Positions 23,261 through 33,885 of a DNA stretch of 64,000 nt are shown here, in pieces (position 1 is the stretch's first letter; each line of letters opens with the position of its first letter). The DNA comes from Nicotiana tabacum. Taxonomy: Eukaryota > Streptophyta > Magnoliopsida > Solanales > Solanaceae. The DNA is taken from assembly GCF_000715075.1 (NCBI RefSeq), contig NC_134095.1, positions 7,488,722 to 7,552,721 of the forward strand. Reading direction: 5' to 3'. Position numbers and translations under genes: made by a program. The notes under the pieces are model-generated. The model saw only the letters and a program-made list of their open reading frames with translations, searched no databases and was not told the DNA's origin.

Positions 23261-24090
23261 CATAAATTAAAGTATGACAGTTACAAAGAAATAAATGGAA
23301 CTCTACAAAATTCAATTCAAAGAGAATGATTTAGGCATATTCTGGTAAGCTCAAAAGAGAAGAAATAATTTTAGCAAAACTAGATTTGGAATAGGCCCTC
23401 ATGTATATCTTGTGCGCAGAAGAAGGAGAAAAATCTACATGTTTTGCCTTCAGGGCCAATTTCTCATTTGCGCGAGGCCACTCTCTTTTTCTAACTCTTT
23501 ACAAGCCCAACAAAGAACAATTCAATATAAAGAGAAGAAAAAGACTTTCCACAACCAATGAGGGACACTTTGTCTTTCACAAAACACAAAGAACTAAAGA
23601 AGGAAACTACCAAAAAAACATTTTATATTTTTTTAAAATTACATACCGACCGAAATCGGTCAGTATATTGGTCAAATATTTGGCCGCAATGTCAGACTTT
23701 CTTAGTCAAAGCACTTTTTTGATTACCGACCAATATGGTCAAACTTTTGAATCACATTAAAATTTACTATCTAAATAATATAATATAATCCATTTTGAAA
23801 TAATATATTGTAATAAAAATCATGAATGCACTAACATATACTATAACAAGCTATATATAGTTAAAGTAGTACAACGAAGTGTACATATCTCTCTCTCTTT
23901 ATATATATACAGTCGCATCTAAGAAAGTGAAGCGCTAGGGCTACAGAGTCAGGTTCTTTTAGGGATAGACTTGTGAAGAAGCAATAATCTAATTAGTATA
24001 TATAATTGATCATCATCAAATATATCTATTTGTAAATTGATTCATCGACGAATTATAACTTACTTAGATGCATCGATGAATATTAAAAAT

Positions 24091-24530
24091 AAAACGTCTC
24101 GACCTATATCGAAGAATATTGAAAACAAAACGTCTCGACCTATATCGATTAATCTATGTCATGTATTATTCGTGATGAGTGAATGAAATATAGAAGAATA
24201 CTAAACTTCTTTGGAATATGTATGTATGTATGTATGTATATATGTATCACAAATTAAATAAACGAAAGAAACTATTAGCATTAAGTAAATGAGTTAATAT
24301 AACAATCGATTAAACATATTTAAAATAGAATAATATTGGTTTACCAATTCATCAATTGATCAAGTTTTCATGCGTAGTAATGTATGTGATTGATCATCAA
24401 TTATAATATAATGTATGTGCATGTGTGTGTGTGTTTGTATGTGTGAAATGACTCATATACTTAATTATAACTTAAAAAATTAAATTAGATAGATGAATAC
24501 AAAAGGTAAAACATCTCGACCGATATTTAT
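24091..24530 (+). repeat. dispersed subterminal repeats of the CACTA fragment
   Basis: AAAACGTCTCGACCTATATC occurs at about 24091 and 24128, and AAAACATCTCGACCGATAT at about 24508. Each is followed at short distance by ATTAATCTATGT in two cases. Repeated transposase-binding motifs of this kind are usual inside CACTA ends. Microsatellites TATG (about 24218-24246) and TG (about 24420-24436) lie between. Confidence 0.55.
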
Positions 24531-25429
24531 TAATCTATGTGATTTGTAATTAGTTATAAGACGAATGAATATATAAGGCGAAATGTAGAATTCGAATAGA
24601 ATAAACGTCTCATAAACATATCTTTATTTTTTTTTATTATGAGTGATTAATTATATATGTGTGTGAATAAAATATATGCTTTAATTTATTAAAAGTAATT
24701 AGTTAATATAATAATTATTTATAAAGATTATGCTTATAGTTTATAGTTATTTATTAGTAAATATATATGTGAATAAAATAAATACTTATATTTTATACTT
24801 ATTTTTAAAGTTATAATATTTAAGAAATAATAACAAAAAATAATTAATTTAGTTTTTTTTTTAAAATACTTACCGAAGTCGGTCAATTAATTGTGGTCAA
24901 ACAAAGTCAACGATCACTTAAGTGTACTGACCGACGTCGGTAATTTCATATCTGAAATATGCGGCCTTTTCCCCCTCATTTCTCTTATTCTCTAATTCTC
25001 AAAATTTTCTAACTCACACTCACTACTTCATCACACACACAACACCCTTCCCCACTCCTTCTTTATTTTCCTCGTATAAATCTCATTCCCCACCCCACGT
25101 CGTCACTGCCCCGCCGCCTCCGCTGCCGCTACTACTGCTGCCCCTCCTTCTCTACCTCCTAAAAATTCTAGGTTTGAATTACAACTTTCATCTTTTTTGT
25201 ATAAATTAATATTTTGTTAATTAGTTATGAGTTAGTTAATTAGTGTTAAATTGATTGTTTATCTTCACATTTTATTGAAATCTAGGGTTTAGGTCTTGTT
25301 TTAATTGAATTGAATTGAACTGATTACATATGGTGTAAATTGAATGTTTAAGTTTGTATTGACTTGACTAGTTTCGTTAGGAATTGAATTATTAACTTTG
25401 AATTGAATTGAGTTTTTAAGATTTGTTCT

Positions 25430-25710
25430 TTTGAATTGAACTTTTAGGGTATGAATTAAATTTTTAGGGATAAGTGTTGAACTTTTTGGATAGAGCTTAT
25501 GTTATGTGAGACTAATTGAATTGTTTAGGGTATTAATTAAATTATTTAGGGTATAGATTGAACTTTTAGGATATGAATTGAACTTTTTGGATATGAATTG
25601 AATTTTTAGGAGTAATGGTTAAACTTTGGATAAGATTTGAACTTTTAGGATGTGAATTAAATTTTTAGGGGTAATAACTGTACTTTTAAAATATGAATTG
25701 AACTTATAGT
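25430..25710 (+). repeat. degenerate 20-bp repeats in the CACTA leader intron
   Basis: About ten irregular copies of a motif close to TTTTAGGATATGAATTGAAC fill the stretch between the CT-rich leader and the MITE at 25726. Spacing is 19-35 bp and the copies are imperfect. Confidence 0.6.
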
Positions 25711-25725
25711 TTATTTTTAAATTGA

Positions 25726-26067
25726 AGGAAAAATGCATAAGTACCCCTTGAATTGAACTTAGGAATGAGGGTCTTGATCGAAGCTTAAAATTCTCTTTGT
25801 ATTGTAATGATCTCCCGGTGAAAATTGAAAAACTAACGCAGGTCAAAGAAGAAAGTGAAAAAAAAAGTTTTAGTAATAAAAGATACTAAGTAAAAGTGCG
25901 TGCAAACCAACACCCCCATTCTCATCTGATTATTTGTGCCAAGTCAGCACTGAAGGTGGTAATAATTTCGGTTAAAAAAAGTTTAAGGGGTAATAAGATC
26001 CCAGCAAAGATTAAGTGTGTAGTTGAAAATCCAACTCAAGTTCAAGGGGTACTTATGTATTTTTCCT
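25726..26067. mobile_element. 342-bp MITE with 27-bp terminal inverted repeats
   Basis: Left end AGGAAAAATGCATAAGTACC, right end complement AGGAAAAATACATAAGTACC, continuing through CCTTGAA, about 26 of 27 matching. Flanks AAATTGA (25719-25725) and AAATTAA (26068-26074) suggest a 7-bp or longer target duplication with one mismatch. It sits in the CACTA leader intron. Confidence 0.75.
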
Positions 26068-26243
26068 AAATTAAATAAATTATAATTAATTATATTTACT
26101 ATAATTTAGTTTTGGTGTAATTAATAAAAATTAATTATCTTAATTAACTAAAAATAATTTAATTAATTTATAATTGTAGAATAAATTAAGTAGTTATAAT
26201 ACTTATGGAAATATCTCAATTTATTTTTATTTTATTTGTATAG

Positions 26244-26488
26244 ATGGAACATCGTACTTGGATGTATAATAAGAATTATTCTAATCGACGGGGATTAAGG
26301 CAGGATTTTGTAGAAGGGGTTGATGACTTTGTTAGACATGCAATGTGACTTTTATCATACCAAATTCAAGGAGTAATTAGGTGCCTTTGTGTCAAGTGAG
26401 TTTGTGTGAAATTTAAAAAATCGGAGGAAGTTAAGCTTCATTTTTATAAGAAGGGATTTATAGAGAATTACTTTGTGTAGACTAATAA
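26244..26488 (+). pseudogene. CACTA TnpD N-terminus (transposase-associated domain), three stops
   Basis: From ATG 26244 the frame reads MEHRTWMYNKNYSNRRGL, then FVEGVDDFVRHAM, GVIRCLCVK, EEVKLHFYKKGFIENYFV. This is the transposase-associated domain that begins plant CACTA TnpD proteins (DRSWMY...GVIRCPC...EEVKLHLY...NYFVWT). In-frame stops TGA, TGA and TAG interrupt it; the last replaces the usual W. The catalytic part is absent because the sequence changes to Gypsy LTR at 26489. Non-functional. Confidence 0.82.
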
Positions 26489-28463
26489 TATAATGACCCG
26501 GCCGGTCGTTTTGAGGGAATAAGCCCCGATCCCCTATTTATTGCTTCCTCTATTTCATTTTGTGATTACTTGACTTGCAGGGGTGCTTGGTGTCGGGTTC
26601 GGGTGAGTTTCGAAGTGGAATGAGACACAGTCCCTAAGTTTGATGTTTAAATTGTAAGAGTTGATCGTAGGTTGACTTGTGTGAAGAAGACTTCGGAATG
26701 GAGTTTCGTCGATTCCAATAGATCCGTATAGTGATTTGGTCTTAGGAGCATATCCGGATGTTGATTTGGAGGCCCGTAGGTCATTTCGGCGTTAATTGGC
26801 GAAAGTTGGAAAGTTTGGAAGATTTTGAAAGGTTTGACCGAGAATGGACTTTTTGATGTTGGGGTCGGATTCCGATTCCGGAAGTTGGAGTAGGTCTGTA
26901 ATGTCAATTATGACTTGTGTGCAAAATTTGAGGTCAATCGGATTTGATTTGGTAGGTTTCGGCATCAGATGTGGAAGTTAGAAGTTCAAAAGTTTATTAG
27001 GCTTGAATAGATGCGCAATTCTTTGTTTTACCATTGTTTGATGTGAATTGAAGGCTCGACTAAGTTCATATGATGTTTTAGGACTTCTTAGTATAATTGG
27101 TTGAGGTCTTAGGGGCCTCGGGTGTGATTCGGACCTTGTTAGGCGCATTTCAGGACTTGGAAGGAATTCTGAAGTTGTTGGTTTTTCCATTTCTAGTGTC
27201 CTTCTATGCATTCACGATGATGCTCCCACGTTCGCATAGAGTAGTCTGAGTTTTGGTGGAATTTTACCATTGGCGTTCGAGAAGTAGGCCACACGATCGT
27301 GAAGGAGCAGGTCCTTGTGCGCTACGATCACAGACATGGACCCGTGTTCATAAAGAGGAAAGACAACTTGGGTGGACTCCTGTATTTGGTCTACGCGTTC
27401 ATGTAATGAGCTTCACAATCGCGAAGCTGATGGATCGTTTGCACCACGTTCGCGAGTGGACCCTCGCGTTCGCGTAAGAGGGAAATTGGCCAGTAGCATT
27501 TTTGTGCTTCACGAACGCGAGGCAATTTTCGCATTCGCGAAGAAGGAATACCTGGGCAGCATATTAAAATTTCAAAATCGAGGGTTTGCTCTCATTTTCA
27601 TTTTGGGACTTTGAGAGCTCAGATTGAGGGGAGATTTTGGGGGGGGGGGGGGGGGTTTCAGAGAAAACATTAAAGGATTCTTGACTCATTTTTGATTAAT
27701 TTCCACTAATCTATCATTAATTTCTTTATTTAATCAAGGATTTGAGTTGAGAAATTTGGGGGAAAATGTGTAAAGTTCTTAGACCGAGTTTTGGGGTTTT
27801 GAAAGGCGAAATGAGGTCGAATTTGGATAATTATTGTATGGTTGGACTCGTGGTTGACTAGGTGTTCGGATTTTATAATTTTGGTCGGGTTCCGAGACAT
27901 GGGCTCAAGTTCACTTTTTGGGTGATTTCCTAATTCTTTGCTAAACTCATAATTTCATTATTTAGATTAGTTTTTTATAGTTATATTTATAGTAAGTAAT
28001 TACTTTTGGCTGGATTTGAGCCGTTCGAAGTTGGAAAGTCGAGGGAAGGCATTCTTATTGATTGAGTGAGTGAGGTTTGAGGTAAGTGACTTGTCTAACC
28101 TTGTGTGGGGGAAATCCTCTTAGGATTTGGTACTGTTGTGACAATTTTTGATATGTGAGTGCCATGTACTTGAGGTGACGAGTGCGTACACAGGCAAATG
28201 TTGAAATTCCGGTTATCGCTAAGTAGTTTTCTTTTTATGCTTTAACCGAGTTATTTTAGCATATGTAGTCATCATGTTTAGCCTAATTTCACATGTCTAC
28301 CTTTCTTATCTCTTATTTGCAATTTGTGCTACATGCTTAGTTGAATTACCTGCTTTCTTGATTCCATATTCATTATTTAACTGTGTGATTTCTTACTCGA
28401 AATTGCTATCCTTGAAATATCATTGTTTCAGTTGTTATGTTTTGGTTTCCATGATTATTGTTG

Positions 28464-28740
28464 AGATGATTGTTTGTTACTGTGGTACGAGGTTTCTGCA
28501 GTGTGGAGTGTTACTGTGGCACGAGATTTCTGTCGTACGGATCGTTATTGTAGCACGAGGTTTTTGTTGTGTGGATTGTTATTGTGGTACGAGGTTTCTG
28601 CTATGCAGAGTGTTATTGTGGCACGAGGTCTCTGCCGTAAAAAGTGTTATTTGGCACGAGATTTCTGCAGTGCAAATTGTTATTTGGCACTAGTTTTATG
28701 TCGTGCGGATTTTTATTGTGGCACGAGGTTTATACCATGT
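28464..28740 (+). repeat. 33-bp tandem repeat within the Gypsy LTR
   Basis: About eight units close to GTTATTGTGGCACGAGGTTT plus CTGCCGTGCGGATT, period near 33 bp. Because 33 is a multiple of three the repeat stays open and gives a spurious 11-residue periodic frame (CGTRFL). Not a gene. Confidence 0.75.
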
Positions 28741-28763
28741 AGTTGTTGTTCCTCTAGTTGTTG

Positions 28764-28765
<2 letters not shown>

Positions 28766-28800
<35 letters not shown>
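28766..28800 (+). repeat. (TTG)n microsatellite at the Gypsy/Ogre boundary
   Basis: About 11-12 GTT units end at 28800, immediately before the inferred Ogre LTR end TATCGCGCCCC at 28803. Confidence 0.85.
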
Positions 28801-28802
28801 CC

Positions 28803-31800
28803 TATCGCGCCCCTTTTTTTCCCTCTGCGGAGAGAGAGATGTCCGGGTTTTGACATTATATGGGGATAATAACTCACTTCCTTTTGGGAATTGGGTATTT
28901 GAAGAGTCGCCACCTAACGGATTATGGTGCGTTAGGACACCCAGAGCAGTTAACTCTTGAATTGGTTTGCATTACCAAAGATTTAGGGTAAGGGCTCGAA
29001 ATAAACTTGAAGGAAAGGTGTTAGGTATCCCTCTCGGCCCACAACGGTGGGTCCCAACCGAACTTATACTTATGAATTAGTTCATCATCAAATAAATAGT
29101 TGAAACAAGTAATTGCGAATAAAACATGTTGGACATTGTATGACTCAAATAATAAGACAAAGGATTTGAACAAGTTGTGTACATACAAAATAAAGTTTTA
29201 ATCAAAGGGATTTGGGAAAGAGGGGTCCTAGGTTGGTTAGCCTACAGGATCACCCCACGCAATGTTAGGTAAACACTCCTCAATGAGGGGCTACACGTGA
29301 CATTAGCGTGTAGTCATCATTTCCCATATCTACCCTTCCCACCCCTTAGCGGTTATTAAAGCGAGTGTTGGTTAGCGATCTCTATTGCGTGCTGTTACTT
29401 GTCCCTTCTTAATGGTCCTGGAGGAAATTAAGAGCTCTACCTACAGGCAGTTCTAGACAGACCCTTAGGCTTAAAGGAGAAAATACTAGGGCGACAATCA
29501 ATAACACATAGGACTTTAGCAAATAAAAGCAGGAAAGAGCAAATAAGAGGCTCAGTTTTACCTCCACAGATAAGGCATGTAAATAGCACGACTCAAACAC
29601 AAATAAGGGTAATATTGTTAAACAGTATCCTAAGACATGATGTTTAGGCGAATATCAGAACATGCAGTTCTTATTTTATAACTCAGAAGCATGGGCCCTA
29701 ATCAGTTTGCCTACTGACTTTAAGCCTGTTAATCATTAAGTAGTACACACAAAGAGGCAGTTTCCATTTTTTATAAGAGTTGATTACCTAAGGCTTGCCT
29801 AGGCGTGGGGCAGTGCACAGTTTTTACCAGAACCATTAGGAGTTCAGAAGTCATTTTTGCCTAAGAGCATGCTGTTCTAGGTGTTACAAAATACAGGGAT
29901 TATTACCAGTTTGTTTAAAGCAAGATGCGACTGTTAATACTCCTTTTCATGCATCAGTAGTTTAACTAGGCGTAGCTGAGTGAGTATGAACGAGAACCTA
30001 ATCATGGTATCTAATGATTTATATGAAGGATTCCTAAAGCACTATTTCTAAATGTACAGCATGATTGTAGAAAAGCAGGATTTCTAAATGTATAAAGGTT
30101 ACAGCATCATACTATCAAGTGTGCAGGAGCAACAATTTTATGTTAGTGCTCTTTATCCTAAAATAGGATTTTTGAGTGATAACAAGAATGTCAAAATGAG
30201 ATACTGAAACAGTATACATGAAACCTAAGAGCATGGTCTCTAATACATGATATGCTTTTCACATGTTGGTCCTAAACATGGATTCTATTGCGCATATAGG
30301 AAATGTAAACCTAAAGCATGGTTTCTACCCCTCTGATATCTATAACATGCATAGCTGCCTCCCATTTTCACTATCCATCCCCAATATCTGTTTACAACAA
30401 ATTAATACAGGCCAATATCGAATGAATTACACAAGTAAATAAGAAAAATAAGAAGTTACACTATAGGGAGACTGAAGCATGCCCAAATGATTTTCCCAAG
30501 CCTCCAATAGCCTCAAATGCCAAATTTCATAGACAATATCATTGTCTAGGTGCGTCAGAGTTCCCCAAGGATCTCAAGGATCCCTAGCAGTGCTCACACC
30601 TAGACTTTATAACCAGAACTGAGTAAGTGCAGTGTGAAAGAGCCAGCTCCAGTGCATCAGAGTTCAGAGGGATCTCATAGGGATCCCAAGGCAGTCACAC
30701 ACTGGAGGGGAAGAACTTAAGGACCTAAGAGTGGAGTGAGAGAGTGGTTGACATGGTTTTTTAAAAGGGTTTTAATAGGAAAGCAGTATTTGAAAAAGAC
30801 TCAGTAGTTTTATAAACAGAAGAGTTGTTCGGTAAAACAGTTTTAACAAGAGTTGTGTAATCAAATAAACAACAGATCAAATATATAGCCAAGACAGATT
30901 CAGCAACACTCAAAGAACAGTCCTTCACACAGGGGTGATGGGAATTGGGGACACATAGAGCACATAGTATACATGAGCATAGCAATTCTTGTGGGGGTTT
31001 AAGGGATTAGGGAATAGCTAGGGGTACCAACACAGTAGGAATTTCAGAAATAGTCATAGAATCAGCCATTTAAAGTGACAGATCAGTTTGCATATCAAAA
31101 CTGGATAACAAATAGACCAGCATTTAAAATAGGTAGAGTCATGTTGAGACATACTACTAGGGGGGCAGAACATGTTCTGAAAGGCCCTAAGAGGGTTAGA
31201 CTAGCATGCTAGATGAAGCAATAATGTAAACATGTCAATTACATGATGAACAACAGAACTCTAGATAGAAACAAATTAGAAACATGATAAACTGAAGCAG
31301 TAAAAGAAACATATTAGTTTTGGGACTTGAATTGAAATCAGAACATACCAGTAGAGAGATAGTAAACACAAAGTGAGGAATAAGAGAGCACAATAGTTAG
31401 CCTTGGCTTGCAGCCGGCTAACTCAGAATAATAGCAAGTAACCAAAGAGAGAGAGAGCAGAAAAGTTTTGAGTTTGGGAGAGTTTTGAACTAATGTGTTT
31501 GTGTGTTGTGTTAATGAAAGAGCAGGGTACTTATAGTGTGAAAACAGGTAGAAAATAATGCAATAATCATAGTTCATCAATAGTTATGGAACTATATACT
31601 AATTAGAATCAAGTTAGTATAAGTACTTCCCTTTAATTAAGGAGTTAAGTAACAAATAAGGAAAGAAATCAATGTACGACCAATAAGGACAGACTTCAAA
31701 TACAGTAGGTATAGAGTAAACAATTAGGGCTAGGTTCATAAGGTTCTAATTAAGGAAATAACATAAGAATCAATTAACAGCATAGTCAATCGCGTAATAA

Positions 31801-33260
31801 GGCAAGAGAATGATATAAAGGTCGAAAATAAGAAAGGGTATCAACCACAGGAAATCAGTAAAAGATATTAATCACAGGAGATCAGGGATTTAACTAGAAA
31901 TAGTACTGATTAGAGGAAATTACCACAAATTTCCGTCAACAAATAAAGTAAACATAATATAGGCGGGAGAAGCAAATATCAGAAACCCTAATGAGCATAA
32001 GGAGGTAGAAAATCATAGAAGCTCAGAACATATGCATGAGAAACAGGTATACATACAAATCAGATAAGCAAAGACAGTTTCGGAACCCCGGATTAAAACC
32101 AAAATAATTAGGGTTTTCAACATGATGAATCAAATAAAAGGAAAAACTTAAATAAACCGCTTAAACATGGTAGAAATCATAGAATAATACTAAAAATCAG
32201 AGGGAAGGTCATTTAGAAAAGGGGTTAAGAAACCCTAGTTTCGAAGATGAAGAGGCGTTATTGAAAAATCGGGAAAATTATCAGGAAAATAGTAAAGATA
32301 ACTCAAAATATACTCAGATCTGTGGTAGATCTAAAAAGTCAAGAGATGAGTTAGGGTTTCAGAGAGAGATAACCCAGAGATGGAGAGATTCCGGCTTAGA
32401 AGCCATGGATCTAGCTGGAAAATAGAAAAATCTAACTCAGACGGGCCAAGGTGACCAGAGAACGACAAGAATCAGACTATAGGTGTGAGTTTAACAGCCA
32501 CTAGTCCCTTGAGAACCTTCGAGATGGCAAGAATCCGGCGTGTGGGGGAGCCATGGAGGCTAGGGGTGGTGGTGATTGATATCGGCGAGCCAACGGCCGA
32601 CAAGTAGGAGTCGCGGTTATGCAAAAAGCTTGAGAGAGAATGAGAGAGTGTAACGGTAGCGTGAAAGAGAGAAAATGAGGGTTTGTAGGGGGGTAGTCTA
32701 TTAGGTTAAATTAGGAAAGAGGGGATCTTGACCATTGATTAGAATTGATCAACGGTCTAGATTGGACCAGGGATTGGGTCGGGTAATTTAGGAATTGGGC
32801 TTTGGGGTATTGGGCAGATTTAATTGGGGGTTTTTGGGGCTGGTTTAATTAGGTTAAAATTGAAATGAAATTGGCTATTTATTAAATACCCAATTAAATA
32901 AAATAAAATAATTTACGAAAATAGCTGATAATTGTACAAAATAAATTTCATTCATAGAAAATAGTTAAAAATGATTACTTAGTATTTAAAAATACAAATG
33001 ATTAATTTCTGGATAAAAATAGTACGGAATAATATGATTGGGCTATAATTGCAAAGTTATTGCAATTATAGCCAAAAGGTGCCAATTTGGTTAATTATGG
33101 AATAATTTGGTTTAAATAGGACCATAAATAATAAATTAAATCAAGAAATGCTTTTGAAATCATTTATGATGCAATTCTGTAATTATTTGTTGGAAATAAA
33201 ATGCTGGACAAATTAATAAAAATATAGAAAAATTGTGAAAAAATACCAATTGCTATTAAT
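28803..33260 (-). repeat. Ogre left (3') LTR, about 4.4 kb
   Basis: The left end TATCGCGCCCC is the complement of a GGGGCGCGATA terminus (CGACA expected). Blocks shared with the right LTR include TGGGTCCCAACCGAACTTAT (29050), GGATCACCCCACGCAA (29245), the TTCCCCAAGGATCTCAAGGA block (30560) and GGCTATAATTGCAAAG (33045). The inner boundary near 33260 is approximate. No genes. Minus-strand reading frames in it are short and not conserved. Confidence 0.65.
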
Positions 33261-33885
33261 GCATGTTTCGAAAAACTGTTCTTTTGGGAAGGATAGTATC
33301 GGATGGATTTATGCGGAGTTATGAATAGGAATCTGAAACGTAACGGATGTGTTATAGAGAAAGTATCTAAATAGCTATAGAGTAAGAAGCGGGAATTGAT
33401 GATGGCCGGTTACGTTTAAAACATTTGCAGAATGTGAACATTATGAACAGAAACCGGAGCAAAGATTGCTCCCATTTGAAGAATGGTTGCTTCCTAGATT
33501 ACATACAAAACTTAAAACACGATGCATGAAAATATATATGGATTATTGCGAGAATTTAAACATGATACAAATTCCCTTTGGACCATGGAGATTGTCTTTG
33601 GACGGTGAGGATGATGTCCTTATACCATGACATCCCAGGCCAAGAATCGTGAGATAAGGGATTCGTAGGCCGTGAAATGATGTTCTCGGGCCATGAGAAT
33701 TGTGCCTCTGAACCATGACGCCTTTGAATAATGATGTGCAATTTTGATAGATCTTCAGTCCATGACATGGTGTCTTCCGGCTATGAGAATGATGCCTCCG
33801 GACTATGACACCTTTGGACAAAAATGGCGATGTTTCAGCCTATGAAATGCAAAGACATGATGCCGGGTCATATAAGAAGCGAAAC
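33261..33885 (-). other. Ogre 3' UTR, irregular GCC/CCATGA repeats
   Basis: Between the LTR and the hairpin satellite. At 33580-33830 a loose repeat of GGCCATGAGAATTG / GACTATGACACCTTTGGA type recurs every 35-50 bp. No coding function seen. Confidence 0.55.

Larger units (their letters stand above)
23605..26488 (+). mobile_element. 5' part of a CACTA (En/Spm) DNA transposon
   Basis: The left end is probably the worn terminus AACTACCAAAAAAAC (CACTACCAAAAAAA expected) at 23605. Subterminal palindromic motifs follow: ACCGACCGAAATCGGTC near 23644, ACCGAAGTCGGTC near 24872 and ACCGACGTCGGTA near 24929. A CT-rich leader with GCCGCCTCCGCTGCCGC runs at 24960-25170, then an intron-like AT-rich stretch, then the TnpD start at 26244. 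The 3' part is missing: sequence switches to a Gypsy LTR at about 26489. Confidence 0.75.
26489..28802 (+). repeat. partial Gypsy LTR (Tekay/Athila-like), plus orientation
   Basis: It starts TATAATGACCCGGCCGGTCG, matching the TGTAATGACCCGGCCGGTC start that I recall for large Solanaceae Gypsy LTRs. It shows the characteristic TTCGCGAAGA / GTTCGCG alternation at 27.2-27.55 kb and the GGTAAGTGACTTGTCTAACC segment at 28.08 kb. No coding. The right end is lost where the Ogre LTR starts in its GTT repeat. A G17 run is at 27639-27655. Confidence 0.65.

Noticed and set aside
23401..23760. 119-codon plus-strand frame
   Set aside because: Spans the inferred CACTA terminus and palindromic motif; composition not protein-like.
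27639..27655. G17 tract as a regulatory G-quadruplex
   Set aside because: Homopolymer in a decayed LTR, prone to slippage and sequencing error; no repeated G-runs around it.
28274..28869. Overlapping plus-strand frames of 139 and 131 codons
   Set aside because: Produced by the 33-bp LTR tandem repeat and GTT microsatellite; no domain.
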